Notes: a model not told the origin generated them from the letters alone. Positions 55,805-64,000 are shown, counted from the stretch's first letter. The stretch: 64,000 nucleotides of DNA from Candidatus Magasanikbacteria bacterium RIFOXYC2_FULL_42_28 (GCA_001784435.1 MFQZ01000009.1:1-64000), one strand, 5' to 3'. Translations and numbers: made by a program.

Positions 55805-56055
55805 AAGCTGCAGATGGTGGACCTCGGCCTCTAAAGTCCACCAGTGTCGCGTCGACACGCCTTGGGGCGGCCCGTGCACGCCCCGAATGTCTTTTTGTGT
55901 GGCGTTGGCCAGCAAGCTTACCTGTGGTAAGACAAAATTTGAGAGGACGCATGAGGCATCAACTCAGTAATTTTGTCCCGGCAAGCCCGGACCGGTCGAT
56001 TGGTCACCCTCCTTGTGCAACCGCGCGAGCACCATAGAACAGTAGAAGCCGAGGT
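55805..56055. ncRNA. Hairpin-rich GC-rich region, unassigned structured RNA candidate
   Basis: No convincing open frame. Perfect hairpins in a row: GGTGGAC/GTCCACC (55816-55842), GTGTCG-CGT-CGACAC (55844-55858), GGGGCG/CGCCCC (55864-55884), TTACC-TGT-GGTAA (55918-55930), and a long arm GACAAAATT+TGAG/CTCA+AATTTTGTC (55931-55977). A promoter TTGATA-17-TACAAT on the minus strand (56090-56062) would start at about 56055; a weaker TTGAGA-17-TATATA on the plus strand is also present near 55743, so orientation is uncertain. No RNase P, tmRNA or SRP hallmark is visible. Confidence 0.5.
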
Positions 56056-56105
56056 ATTTATATTGTACAACTATTTAATTTTGTTATCAAAAACTTATCC
56101 CCAGC

Positions 56106-57179
56106 TTAGTCATTTTCTTCTAATCTCGGCTTATCAAGTGTCAACGGTTCAATCGCTTTTTCTCCATCGGTAATTTTCACCACGTCTTTATCAATTTTAT
56201 TTAATTCTTTGTAAGCGGTGTTGTAAGAATTTACCGTAGTCGTTAAATTATTTCCTAATTTTTTAAAATAATCATCATAGGCCATAAGGTGTTTGCCTAA
56301 TTGTTCCACGCGGTCGCGAATTTCTTTGGCCGACTCCTCTATCTTCATGGCGCGCAAACCTTGCAAAACAGTTTGTAAATATGCCAAGAATGATGTTGGT
56401 GAAACAATTATCACGTGCCTTTCTTTAAAGGCATATTCAATTAAATCATGCGTATTTACTTTGACCGCACCAACTTGATTGATAAGTAAATCATAATAAA
56501 TTCCTTCGGCCGGGATGAACATAAATGCGAAATCCATGGTGTTTTCCTTGGGTTTGATATATTTACTGGTTTCGTCAATGCGATTTTTTAAATCATTTTT
56601 AAATATTTTTTCCAATTCAATTCGGCGCGTCGGATCACGCTCTTCCACAATGCGATTATAGTTTTCCAAACTGAATTTGGAGTCAATTGGTATGACTTTG
56701 TCTTTTACAAAAACAGCGGCGTCCACGATGTCGCCGTCCGTAAATTTATATTGCATTTGATAACTGCCGGGCGGTAAAACATTTTTCAAAACATTTTCCA
56801 AATAATATTCCCCGAGGATGCCACGCTGTTTTGGATTTTGTAAAATATTTTCTAAGTTTTGTAATTGATCGGCAAAGCCAACGACTTGGCGATTGGTCTC
56901 GTCTAACTTGGCGAGTCGTTCGGTAACGTCGGTAATTATTTTTACACTTTGGCCGTGTTGTGATTGTAACGCTTGGTGCATGCTTGCTTGCGTGGCGTTA
57001 ACAATTTTATGGGTGTCGGAAGTTTTCTGGTCAATTAAGCGCGACAGATCCTGAATTTGGTTTTGGAGCATTAGGAGCGATTGGGTGTTTTCGGGTGGTT
57101 TGGGTTTTTTGGAATTGAAAATTAAAATACCCAGTCCAACGGCGATAATTAATAGTAAGATTATAATCCAAATGTCCAT
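56106..57179 (-). CDS. rmuC: DNA recombination protein RmuC homolog
   Basis: 357 residues. One N-terminal membrane helix (about 3-20), a coiled coil (about 35-110), and the RmuC domain: GILGEYYLENVLKNVLPPG, YKFTDGDIVDAAVFVKDKVIPIDSKFSLENY, DFAFMFIPAEGIYYDLL and VIIVSPTSFLAYLQTV. The D...D-x-K pattern resembles a nuclease fold. RmuC limits DNA inversions in E. coli by an unknown mechanism. Confidence 0.93.
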   Translation of the reverse strand: MDIWIIILLLIIAVGLGILIFNSKKPKPPENTQSLLMLQNQIQDLSRLIDQKTSDTHKIVNATQASMHQALQSQHGQSVKIITDVTERLAKLDETNRQVVGFADQLQNLENILQNPKQRGILGEYYLENVLKNVLPPGSYQMQYKFTDGDIVDAAVFVKDKVIPIDSKFSLENYNRIVEERDPTRRIELEKIFKNDLKNRIDETSKYIKPKENTMDFAFMFIPAEGIYYDLLINQVGAVKVNTHDLIEYAFKERHVIIVSPTSFLAYLQTVLQGLRAMKIEESAKEIRDRVEQLGKHLMAYDDYFKKLGNNLTTTVNSYNTAYKELNKIDKDVVKITDGEKAIEPLTLDKPRLEEND

Positions 57180-57205
57180 ATTATTTTTTGGCTAATTCAA
57201 AATTG

Positions 57206-57278
57206 TCTCCTCACCAGGAATTGAACCTGGATCTAGACGTTAGGAGTGTCTTATTCTATCCGTTGAACTATGAGGAGA
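57206..57278 (-). tRNA. tRNA-Arg (CCU)
   Basis: Acceptor TCTCCTC/GAGGAGA, D-arm TAGTTCAACGGATAGAATA, anticodon loop CTCCTAA (anticodon CCT), T-arm CCAGG-TTCAATT-CCTGG. The last anticodon-stem pair (A31-C39) is mismatched. CCA is not encoded. Confidence 0.9.
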
Positions 57279-57899
57279 AATGATTTTGTTGACCTGTGTA
57301 TTTATAGCAGAAATTTTCTTAAAAAGCAACCCAGCTTTCTTGACCCTAACTCGACACATGCCAAACTTAAGTTTTCCGATTTTTTTGCCTTTAAGTACAT
57401 TTATACTTACATTGTCCCACAAATCCAGTTTAGTAATGGTTGACCAATGGCGAATGCACGCGTCTTTGTCCAGATCTTCATAAATTCTAATTGAAATCTT
57501 AAAATCCAAATCTTTTACGTGAAATTCAGTTCGCAATATATCCATAAATACTGCCACCATTTTTGAATCGGTGTTTGAGAAACTGAAGTCGCTTTTACTT
57601 CCCTCTGCCCAATATAATGCGCTGGCGAAAAGCATTCTTTCCCGATGGCTTAATTCAGTGAGTGTTGTAGTTGCGTGTAAGATGGCTTTGTCCCAATTTC
57701 TCTCGGACATGATTTTGCTCGCATTTCTACGCGCCAGCCAGCGTTGTTTAAATTCAGGCAAAATAGTAGTATTTTTTGAAATTCGCCACGCAGTTGCACG
57801 ATTTACTCCCAAGATTTGGCTAATCTCAGGCATACTTCGGCCGTGTTTTCTTAATTCGACAATTTTATCTTTTATTTCTTGTTTGATTAGTTTCGACAT
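57240..57899 (-). CDS. HTH protein with homing-endonuclease-like domain, overlapping tRNA-Arg
   Basis: 219 residues. The N-terminal helix-turn-helix has IVELRKHGRSMPEISQILGVNRATAWRIS, the resolvase/transposase type. The C-terminal half contains ASALYWAEGSKSDFSFSN and FMDILRTEFHV, a pattern seen in CPR hypothetical proteins and reminiscent of a LAGLIDADG-type fold, though this is not certain. Its last 13 codons lie inside the 5' half of the tRNA-Arg gene on the same strand, as if the gene had been inserted against the tRNA. It may be a mobile element. Confidence 0.6.
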   Translation of the reverse strand: MSKLIKQEIKDKIVELRKHGRSMPEISQILGVNRATAWRISKNTTILPEFKQRWLARRNASKIMSERNWDKAILHATTTLTELSHRERMLFASALYWAEGSKSDFSFSNTDSKMVAVFMDILRTEFHVKDLDFKISIRIYEDLDKDACIRHWSTITKLDLWDNVSINVLKGKKIGKLKFGMCRVRVKKAGLLFKKISAINTQVNKIISPHSSTDRIRHS

Positions 57900-58086
57900 A
57901 ATCTATCTTAATTTATTACCTAAAATGTATTATAGCATGAAATAGCCAAGTAGTCCAAGTGATGTTTGGCTCTTTACAATAGATTTTGGTAATAATATAG
58001 GTCTTGATTAATTTGTAAATATAGTGTATAATTTTATCTAGCGGAATTTGTATTATTATGATAGTGTTTCTGGTTGTAGTTATAAT

Positions 58087-58157
58087 GGGCCCATGGTCTA
58101 GTGGTATGACACGGCATTCGCATTGCCGGAGCGGCAGTTCGATTCTGCCTGGGTCCA
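58087..58157 (+). tRNA. tRNA-Ala (CGC)
   Basis: Acceptor GGGCCCA/TGGGTCC includes the G3-U70 pair that defines tRNA-Ala. D-arm GTC...GAC, anticodon stem CGGCA/TGCCG with loop TTCGCAT (CGC), T-arm GCAG-TTCGATT-CTGC. CCA is not encoded. Confidence 0.93.
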
Positions 58158-58285
58158 CACGGCTTCACTGCGTTACGCCGTGTAAACTACGGCTATTAAA
58201 TTAAATACAAAGTAGAGTTTACAGGGCGTAGCCGTAGGCGAAGCCCTGGGGATAACTTTGGGGATAAATCAGTTGAAAAGTGGAT

Positions 58286-58311
58286 GTTTGTATACGCTAG
58301 CGTAATCAAAC
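58286..58311. repeat. Palindrome (family C), mixed-arm copy 4
   Basis: GTTTGTATAC-GCTAGC-GTAATCAAAC: the left arm is the GTATAC type, the right the GATTAC type. Confidence 0.7.
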
Positions 58312-58354
58312 TTTAAAAATGCTCAATTTTGGGCGTTTTTTTGATATATTTAAA

Positions 58355-58380
58355 ATTTGATTACGCTAGTGTAATCAAAC
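58355..58380. repeat. Palindrome (family C), copy 5
   Basis: TTTGATTAC-GCTAGT-GTAATCAAA. Confidence 0.7.
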
Positions 58381-58468
58381 GCGCTAGTTCAGGTGTAGTT
58401 TTTCAGGTTTTTGTGGTTATATTGCGTGATTTTTGTTTAAAGGTTTGGTTAGGATATGGCGCTCACAG

Positions 58469-58484
58469 TGTTTCATGTGAAACA
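58469..58484. promoter_or_regulatory. parS-like site 1
   Basis: TGTTTCATGTGAAACA, differing from the general bacterial parS TGTTTCACGTGAAACA at one central base. ParB binds such sites for chromosome segregation. Confidence 0.8.
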
Positions 58485-58544
58485 AATGGTTTTTACTTTA
58501 TATTTAGCCAATTTATCTATTAAATCACGAAAATACTGCAAAAA

Positions 58545-58560
58545 TGTTTCATGTGAAACG
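58545..58560. promoter_or_regulatory. parS-like site 2
   Basis: TGTTTCATGTGAAACG, 76 bp from site 1 start to start and with the same CATG centre; the dyad extends into CAAAAA/TTTTTG. Confidence 0.78.
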
Positions 58561-58856
58561 TTTTTGTTGGTCCAATATGGTAATTATCAACCTATTATCA
58601 TTTGGCAAGTAAAAAATATTTTTCTTAAACTCTGATCATTTAAATTTTTTTAATGGTATCACCGGTGTCCTTGATGCCAAGTTTTGGAAAATTTATTTTA
58701 TAAAATTAGCTTACCCCGACGCTGTCGGTCGGGGTCAATTTGATCTTGCGATCAGATTGAAAGTTATACACAGTTTTTTATAAGAAAAAAATTAGATTGT
58801 GTGCTATAATATAATAAATAATAAGTAAAAGGAAATTAATTTTTTACATTAAAGCT

Positions 58857-61160
58857 ATGTTTCAGAAACAGTTGGCAAAATTTTTTGAGTTTGGGTCGTA
58901 TATTTTATTGTTGTTATCAGTATTGTTGGTGCCGATGGCCATTGATAACCAGCTGGTGAATTCGTATATCATACCAAAACAGTATGTATTAGGGGGATTG
59001 GTTTTGCTCGCGGCATTATTTTGGGCGGCGCGGGCGGTAGTAACTAAAAAGGTTTCTTATATTCAATCATTTGCCGACAAGCCCTTGATTTTATTTCTGT
59101 TAGTCGCTTTACTCACGGCAATTTTTTCTGCCAATCGTAGCAGTTCGTTTTTAGGAGTGGCTGATTATTATATTTTGAGTTTTGCGTCTTTTGTGGTTTC
59201 GGTGCTTTTTTATTTTTTAATTGTTAATCATTTCACCACGGCCAAACGTTGGCGTCTCGGCGTTGATTTGACGGTATTAGTTGGTGGTGTTTCGGCAACG
59301 TTATTTTTATTGCGCACTGTTTTTAATTTTGATGTTTTGTCTAAGTTGGGGATCTCGGCCTGGAATCTGATTGACCCAACTAACACCGCGTTTGGAATTT
59401 GGCTCGTTGCTATTTTTATGCTTTCGGCCGGTCAATTAATCAAGAAAAATTGTCCGGTCGGTCGGTCGTTGTTTAATTTTTTTGTGGCTTTGCTCGCGGT
59501 GGCGTGTCTCTTAACTTTAGGGTTTGATGTTTTGTGGTGGGTGTTGTTGATTGGTTTAGCGTTGCTGTTATTGTTAGGTGTAACATTTTTGCGTGAAGCG
59601 CGTTTGGGGTGGTTGACGGTTTTGTTTGCTCTGCTTGTTACCGATATAATTTTTATCACTTTTAATTCGCCTAAAGTTTTACAGACCAGCGTGCCGGTAG
59701 AAGTGGCGCTGGGCGCGCGACCATCTTGGGATGTTACCAGCGCGACGCTTGGAGGCGGGGTAAAGAGTTTTCTTTTGGGTTCCGGTTTGGGTACTTTTGG
59801 CGTGGATTTTTCTCGTTATCGCAGTGTGGATTTTAACAACGACCCAGTCGCGTGGTCATTGCGTTTTAATCAACCGTTTAATACTTTATTGGCATTTTTG
59901 TCAGAGGGCGGGTTGTTGCTGGCGTTGGCGTTTGTTTTTGTGGTGGTCTTTTTCTTGGGGCATATTTTGTATGTCTGGCTTGGGCAAAGAGCGGAAGTAA
60001 TGTTTGGCGGGTTGTCCGGAGATTTGGGTTGGAAGTCCGGAGATTTGCGGTTTGAAATATTTTTAGTGTCTTTGGTTTGGGTGCTACTGACTATTTGCAC
60101 GGGGTTTGCTTTTTTTGGACAAAGTTTGTGGTGGTTGTGGTGGTTTTTGCTTGGACTTTCCGCCAGCGGTTTGGGTTTTATTTATTCTAAGGCACATAAT
60201 TTGCGCGAGTGGGAAATAGAAGACGCGCCGCAATATAGCTTGTCCTTTTCTTTTATTTTAGTGGTATTGTCAGCCGGGATTGTAATGTCGGGGGTGATTG
60301 GGGCGCGAATGTATATGGCGGAACGAGCGTACGCGGTCGCGGTTAGAGCCGATGATTTGGATACAGTAGAAATAAATTTAAAAAAGGCGATTAGTTTGCG
60401 TGATAATTACAGTGTTTATAATTTTTATATGGCGCGCTTGTTTTTGTCTCGGGCGGTTGAAGCCAGTAAAAATTCCAATCCAGACCCCGCGGTAATAAGC
60501 GCGCTTATGAGTAACGCGGTAAATACCGCTCGTCGCGCTACCGATATCGCGCCGGCATCGGTGGGGTTGTGGGAAAATTTAGCCACGATGTATGAAAACG
60601 CGGCAGTGATAGTGCCGGAAGCGCGTGATTGGGCGGTGAAATCTTGGATGAAATGTACTGAATTAGAGCCCACCAACCCGGTCTTGTGGTTGCGACTGGG
60701 GAATAATTATTTGGCGAGCGGGAATAACGAAGACGCGAAGAAAAGTTTTGAGGAGGCGATAAAATTAAAATCTGATTATGTCGTCGCGAGCATTTCTTTG
60801 TCGCAGATTTATGAGACCGAACAGAATTTTGAAAAGGCGGTTGAAATATACGAAAAAATTATGACCATAGCCGGCAATAACGCGGAGGTGGCTTATAACT
60901 ATGGTCGTTTGTTGTATAACCGCAATGCCAAAGGTGATCGCGACGGGGCCGAACAGATTTGGCTAAAAGTGATTGAAGCGCAACCGAATTTCTCCAATGT
61001 TTTGTATAGTTTGGGGATGTTGTATGAAACGCGTGGCGATAAATATAAAGCGTTAGATTATTATTATCAAGTAAAAGAATTAAATCCGGATAACAAAGAT
61101 ATCACAGCGAAGATTAAATCACTCGTCGGTGTACCGGTGGCTGAAGTCAATAAAAAATAA
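58857..61160 (+). CDS. O-antigen ligase/polymerase-like membrane protein with TPR tail
   Basis: 767 residues. The N-terminal ~490 residues hold about 12 membrane helices with a periplasm-type loop (SGLGTFGVDFSRYR) as in Wzy/WaaL/PglL proteins. The C-terminal ~270 residues are TPR repeats, e.g. PVLWLRLGNNYLASGNNEDA, KKSFEEAIKLKSDYVVASIS and YKALDYYYQVKELNPDN. Proteins of this layout are common in CPR genomes and are thought to move glycans onto lipids or proteins at the cell surface; the acceptor is unknown. First gene of an envelope operon. Confidence 0.85.
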   Translation: MFQKQLAKFFEFGSYILLLLSVLLVPMAIDNQLVNSYIIPKQYVLGGLVLLAALFWAARAVVTKKVSYIQSFADKPLILFLLVALLTAIFSANRSSSFLGVADYYILSFASFVVSVLFYFLIVNHFTTAKRWRLGVDLTVLVGGVSATLFLLRTVFNFDVLSKLGISAWNLIDPTNTAFGIWLVAIFMLSAGQLIKKNCPVGRSLFNFFVALLAVACLLTLGFDVLWWVLLIGLALLLLLGVTFLREARLGWLTVLFALLVTDIIFITFNSPKVLQTSVPVEVALGARPSWDVTSATLGGGVKSFLLGSGLGTFGVDFSRYRSVDFNNDPVAWSLRFNQPFNTLLAFLSEGGLLLALAFVFVVVFFLGHILYVWLGQRAEVMFGGLSGDLGWKSGDLRFEIFLVSLVWVLLTICTGFAFFGQSLWWLWWFLLGLSASGLGFIYSKAHNLREWEIEDAPQYSLSFSFILVVLSAGIVMSGVIGARMYMAERAYAVAVRADDLDTVEINLKKAISLRDNYSVYNFYMARLFLSRAVEASKNSNPDPAVISALMSNAVNTARRATDIAPASVGLWENLATMYENAAVIVPEARDWAVKSWMKCTELEPTNPVLWLRLGNNYLASGNNEDAKKSFEEAIKLKSDYVVASISLSQIYETEQNFEKAVEIYEKIMTIAGNNAEVAYNYGRLLYNRNAKGDRDGAEQIWLKVIEAQPNFSNVLYSLGMLYETRGDKYKALDYYYQVKELNPDNKDITAKIKSLVGVPVAEVNKK

Positions 61161-61173
61161 GCGGAATTAATTT

Positions 61174-61812
61174 ATGCGTAATTTTTTGGCAATAATTTTA
61201 ATCGCGCTTGGGCTTGTGGTTGACCCGGTTATTTTGCGCGCGGCGATGTCGTCCACGGATTATTATATTTACGCGGATGATTTTAGTATGGGCGGTGGTT
61301 TGAGTACCGGTGGCGAATATAGTTTACAAGATACGATTGGTCAATCGCCGGTCGACGCAATTAGTGGTGGTAGTTATGCTTTAAGCGCCGGGTATCAATT
61401 TCAAACGCTTGGAACAATCAGCATGTCAATTTCCAGTTCGTCGTTGAGTTTGGGGACGTTGTCTGCCACGGGCGCGTCGTCAACAGCCGAGACCACGGTT
61501 ACGGTTATTACTGATTCTGCCAGTGGGTATGTTTTATCGGTTTCAGATGTAAGTGGCGAAAGTTTAACGCCGGTGGCCGATGACGCGGTGGATGGTAATG
61601 GTGATTCCGAGGAGTATGGGTTGGCGGTGAGCGGGAGTGACGCGGATTTTGCGACCGATGAACCGGTGGCGACCAGTTTAACATTGGCTTCCAATTCTGA
61701 AATAGCCAATGGTAACGCGACCGTTTTGACTTTTAAGGCAATTCGCGGGGTGTCTTCTACCGCCGATACCTATAGCCAGAGTATTACACTTTCGGCAGTG
61801 GCGAATTTTTAA
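61174..61812 (+). CDS. Secreted beta-rich surface protein
   Basis: 212 residues. A signal peptide (about 1-23) is followed by a Ser/Gly/Thr-rich beta domain; GGGLSTGGEYSLQDTIGQSP and GGSYALSAGYQF recall an element found ahead of surface proteins in CPR and other bacteria. The middle repeats SSSLSLGTL and TTVTVITDSASGY. No cysteines. It starts 13 bp after the Wzy-TPR gene and probably belongs to the surface layer. Confidence 0.6.
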   Translation: MRNFLAIILIALGLVVDPVILRAAMSSTDYYIYADDFSMGGGLSTGGEYSLQDTIGQSPVDAISGGSYALSAGYQFQTLGTISMSISSSSLSLGTLSATGASSTAETTVTVITDSASGYVLSVSDVSGESLTPVADDAVDGNGDSEEYGLAVSGSDADFATDEPVATSLTLASNSEIANGNATVLTFKAIRGVSSTADTYSQSITLSAVANF

Positions 61813-61862
61813 TCCCGCTTCGCCTTTGGCTACGCAGGACAAGTGCCTGATTTAATAGTTTA

Positions 61863-62741
61863 ATGGTCATGAAAAAAATTTTCTTAATTATTTTACTGGG
61901 GATTTTGGCACCGACTTTGGGGGCGCGCGCCTTTTCTTTAAGTCCATTGAAATATATTTTTTCTGTGGAACGTGGTGAAAGCACGGTGATTACAGTAACT
62001 CTAAATAATTATGAATCCGGGGTGATTGCCTTGGAGCCGGCGGTGGTGGGGATGAAAACCGACAAAGCCGGTCGGCCGGTTTATGATAGCACAGCCGAGG
62101 TAATTGGTTGGGTAAAGTCGGATTGGAATTTTATAAATTTAAAAGAAGGCCAAGGCCAAAAAGTTCATTTTTTAGTTACCGTTCCAGCTGGCGCGTATCC
62201 GGGTGATTATTATTTAGGTGTCGGCGCGAAACGCGTTGCCGGTGTCGGCGCGGTAAGTATCGGTGAGCAACTTTTGACAGTAGTGAATTTGAAAGTGGCT
62301 GGAACTGCGCGCGAGGATTTGGTGGTGAAAAAATTTGAAGTTAGTGGAAAATTTTTTGAAAAAAATAAAAAATTTAATTTGGAAATTGAAAATAAAGGCA
62401 ATGTGGAAATGCCGATAAGCGCGGTTTTAAAAATAAGCGATTGGCGTGGGCGGATAATTTTGGAACAGCCGGTTGCGGTGGGAAATAAAATTTTGCCATT
62501 AGCATCGCGAGTAGCATCAACCGATTTTGTCATTGCGAGGAGCGAAGCGACGCGGCAATCTATCGTGCCGGGTTTGTATCAAGTGGATTTAACAGTTGAT
62601 TACGGTTTGACTAAACAAAAAATTACCGCGGTGGAAAATTTTTGGTATGTGCCAACTTGGACGTTGGGTGTGTTGGTGGGGGTGATTATATTGGTGGGAT
62701 TAATTATTTTTATTAAAAATAGGAAAAATTTTGGGTATTAA
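61863..62741 (+). CDS. DUF916-like surface protein with C-terminal membrane anchor
   Basis: 292 residues. Signal peptide (about 1-22); the immunoglobulin-like domain opens FSLSPLKYIFSVERGESTVI and continues VHFLVTVPAGAYPGDYYLGVGAK, matching DUF916, found in Gram-positive cell-surface complexes. A second beta-domain precedes one membrane helix (about 264-283) and a short basic tail. VIARSEATRQSIVP near residue 222 is a translated dispersed repeat. An ATG at 61869 is an alternative start. Confidence 0.75.
   Translation: MVMKKIFLIILLGILAPTLGARAFSLSPLKYIFSVERGESTVITVTLNNYESGVIALEPAVVGMKTDKAGRPVYDSTAEVIGWVKSDWNFINLKEGQGQKVHFLVTVPAGAYPGDYYLGVGAKRVAGVGAVSIGEQLLTVVNLKVAGTAREDLVVKKFEVSGKFFEKNKKFNLEIENKGNVEMPISAVLKISDWRGRIILEQPVAVGNKILPLASRVASTDFVIARSEATRQSIVPGLYQVDLTVDYGLTKQKITAVENFWYVPTWTLGVLVGVIILVGLIIFIKNRKNFGY
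62528..62563. repeat. GTCATTGCGAGGAGCGAAGCG-type repeat fragment inside the DUF916 gene
   Basis: TGTCATTGCGAGGAGCGAAG then CGACGCGGCAATCTAT, read in frame as VIARSEATRQSI, a sequence known from translated intergenic repeats in several bacterial groups. Confidence 0.8.
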
Positions 62742-62750
62742 ATATTACTC

Positions 62751-64000
62751 ATGTTTAGTCCGAAAAAAATATTTTTTACAATTTTGACAGCAGTGCTGGC
62801 GGTTGGTTTATCAACCGCCTCTTTAGTATTAGCCGAAACGCAAACCGGGGGGTTGACAGTGGGGGTTACTATTGGGAGTGACGCTGTTTGTGGAAATGGC
62901 GCGGTTGAAGGCGATGAGGCCTGTGATGCCGGCAGTAGTAACGGGCTTTGTTCCGCGACTTGTAGTACCAGTTGTACGGTTAAGGCCACGACCGATTGTG
63001 GTGGCGGTGGCGATACCGACAATTCTCCGACAATTTCCAATGTAACCACTACTCTGATTACGGTTAACAGCGCAACGGTGAGCTGGAACGCGACTGATAA
63101 CAACGGAATTTCCACCTCCACTTTTGTTTATGGAATTGATATCAATTATGGCAGTAGTGCGACAATATCAGGTTCCAATCCGTATAGCGTAAATTTATTC
63201 GGTTTATCTGCCAACACGGTTTATTATTTTCAAATTTCCGTTACTGATACTGGCAGTCATACCGTTGAATCTACTGGCAGTTTTACGACTTTATCAACGG
63301 CGGTAGGAGATACCATCCCTCCTAATATTTTTAATGTTATTGTTTCCCCAATCGGCGTAACTATGGCGACAATTTCATTTGATACCAACGAGTTGACGAC
63401 AGCGCAAATTAAATTTAGTTCCGACTTTTCTTATGCCAGCAGTACGGCCTTGGACGCGGTTTTGGCTACCACACACACAATTTCAGTGCTGGGTTTATGG
63501 CCGGATACTACCTATCATTTTCAAATTATCGCCAATGATGAACCGAATAATACCACCACCACTTTGGATGCTACCTTTACTACTTTGCCGGCGCCGGCCG
63601 TGGCCGATGTTGGTCATTTTGAATTATCACCGTCATTTGAAGCAATTACTTTAAGTTGGGATTTGCCTGATTCTCCGTATTACGACCATATTATATTAAA
63701 TCGTCAAGTTACCGGCGATCCGGCCACATTGGTAGAGTTGCCGGTTGATCCATTGGATAGTTTATTTATCGATTATGGGATTGATTTTAATATCAATTAT
63801 ACCTATACGATTTATGTCGTAGATATTTTTGACCAACAAAGCCAAGGGGTATCGGTAAATGGCGAAGTTTTAGCATTTGGTTTAGAGGATTGTGATAACG
63901 GTGATGTTGACGATGATGGCGATGGTGATGCTGATTGTGGTGATTTAGACTCTTGTTTCTCCCACCCCCACTGTGTAATTGAGGAAGTGTGTCATGATGA
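62751..64000 (+). CDS. Secreted fibronectin-III-like protein with Cys-rich and Asp-rich modules (partial)
   Basis: Open frame from ATG 62751 running off the right edge, at least 416 codons. A signal peptide (about 1-28) is followed by VCGNGAVEGDEACDAG...CSATCSTSC, a DUF4215-like Cys-rich module. Two or three fibronectin-type-III-like domains come next (ISNVTTTLITVNSATVSWNA, IFNVIVSPIGVTMATISF, LSPSFEAITLSWDLP), then DCDNGDVDDDGDGDADCG, a Ca-binding thrombospondin-3-like stretch. Last visible gene of the envelope operon; probably an adhesin or wall-surface protein. Confidence 0.75.
   Translation, partial: MFSPKKIFFTILTAVLAVGLSTASLVLAETQTGGLTVGVTIGSDAVCGNGAVEGDEACDAGSSNGLCSATCSTSCTVKATTDCGGGGDTDNSPTISNVTTTLITVNSATVSWNATDNNGISTSTFVYGIDINYGSSATISGSNPYSVNLFGLSANTVYYFQISVTDTGSHTVESTGSFTTLSTAVGDTIPPNIFNVIVSPIGVTMATISFDTNELTTAQIKFSSDFSYASSTALDAVLATTHTISVLGLWPDTTYHFQIIANDEPNNTTTTLDATFTTLPAPAVADVGHFELSPSFEAITLSWDLPDSPYYDHIILNRQVTGDPATLVELPVDPLDSLFIDYGIDFNINYTYTIYVVDIFDQQSQGVSVNGEVLAFGLEDCDNGDVDDDGDGDADCGDLDSCFSHPHCVIEEVCHD

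Larger units (their letters stand above)
58158..58856. other. 700-bp intergenic region with palindromes and parS-like sites
   Basis: No gene. Contents in order: ACACGGC/GCCGTGT hairpin after the tRNA, CAGGGC/GCCCTG hairpin, two TGGGGATAA words near 58248-58265, two family C palindromes, two parS-like sites, a CCCCGAC/GTCGGGG hairpin near 58714, a TTATACACA DnaA-box-like word near 58765, and a TATAAT (about 58805) likely serving the gene at 58857. Confidence 0.7.

Noticed and set aside
55933..56012. Short minus-strand frame starting GTG next to AAGGAGG
   Set aside because: The AGGAGG directly abuts the GTG, too close for initiation, and the peptide is only about 30 residues.
55771..56037. 88-codon plus-strand frame
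   Set aside because: It crosses five perfect hairpins, has no Shine-Dalgarno and gives a low-complexity Arg/Pro/Ser protein; treated as a structured region instead.

Overview
The window reads as chromosome of a Candidate Phyla Radiation (Patescibacteria) bacterium, most likely from the Parcubacteria side. Grounds: AT-rich intergenic DNA with dense housekeeping genes, small or trimmed versions of universal proteins, almost no Shine-Dalgarno sequences ahead of core genes, secreted Cys-rich CxDxDGG proteins, a Wzy-TPR protein and a DUF916 protein of kinds common in that group, and many short dispersed repeats. TGA is used as a stop, so the genetic code is standard. This placement is inference; no rRNA gene is present to confirm it.

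Layout. 1-16.4 kb is almost all minus strand: a partial Cys-rich secreted protein, trpS, the rpsL-rpsG-fusA operon, a divergent slipin, two tandem hexulose-phosphate-synthase-like genes, a UvrD/PcrA helicase, then a cluster of two Cys-rich surface proteins (one frameshifted), a membrane-anchored single-ring Clp-type AAA+ and an HExxH protein. 16.5-22.2 kb: tgt, rlmH, a structured ncRNA candidate with consensus promoter and terminator, a VIT-family protein, a DksA/TraR protein, lspA and comM. 22.4-26.9 kb: a GC-rich micro-gene, a 3D-domain protein, a class A PBP and DoxX. 27.0-31.0 kb is the origin region: dnaN, dnaA, rpmH, rnpA and yidD, with DnaA boxes on both sides of dnaA.

31.1-45.8 kb: an EamA permease fused to a riboflavin kinase domain, cell-envelope and repair genes, a TrmB-type regulator divergent from an ABC importer whose ATPase carries its own solute-binding domain, an HTH-phosphoribosyltransferase, tig, an AAA/DUF4143 ATPase and the H+-pyrophosphatase, with small GC-rich genes between them. 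45.9-55.7 kb: M23/LysM endopeptidase, tRNA-Cys, polA, then a ~4-kb accessory island that splits polA from holA and leaves a truncated holA copy behind, and rpsT. 55.8-64 kb: a second hairpin-rich RNA candidate, rmuC, tRNA-Arg overlapped by an HTH gene, tRNA-Ala, two parS-like sites, and an envelope operon (Wzy-TPR, secreted proteins, DUF916, fibronectin-like) that runs off the right edge.

Most interesting items: the transporter-riboflavin kinase fusion; the polA-holA insertion with target duplication; two unassigned structured RNA candidates; a set of GC-rich micro-genes with strong Shine-Dalgarno sites in a genome otherwise nearly lacking them; repeats inserted in frame in tgt, polA and a DUF916 gene; and a poly-G tract in the promoter spacer of a large surface protein.
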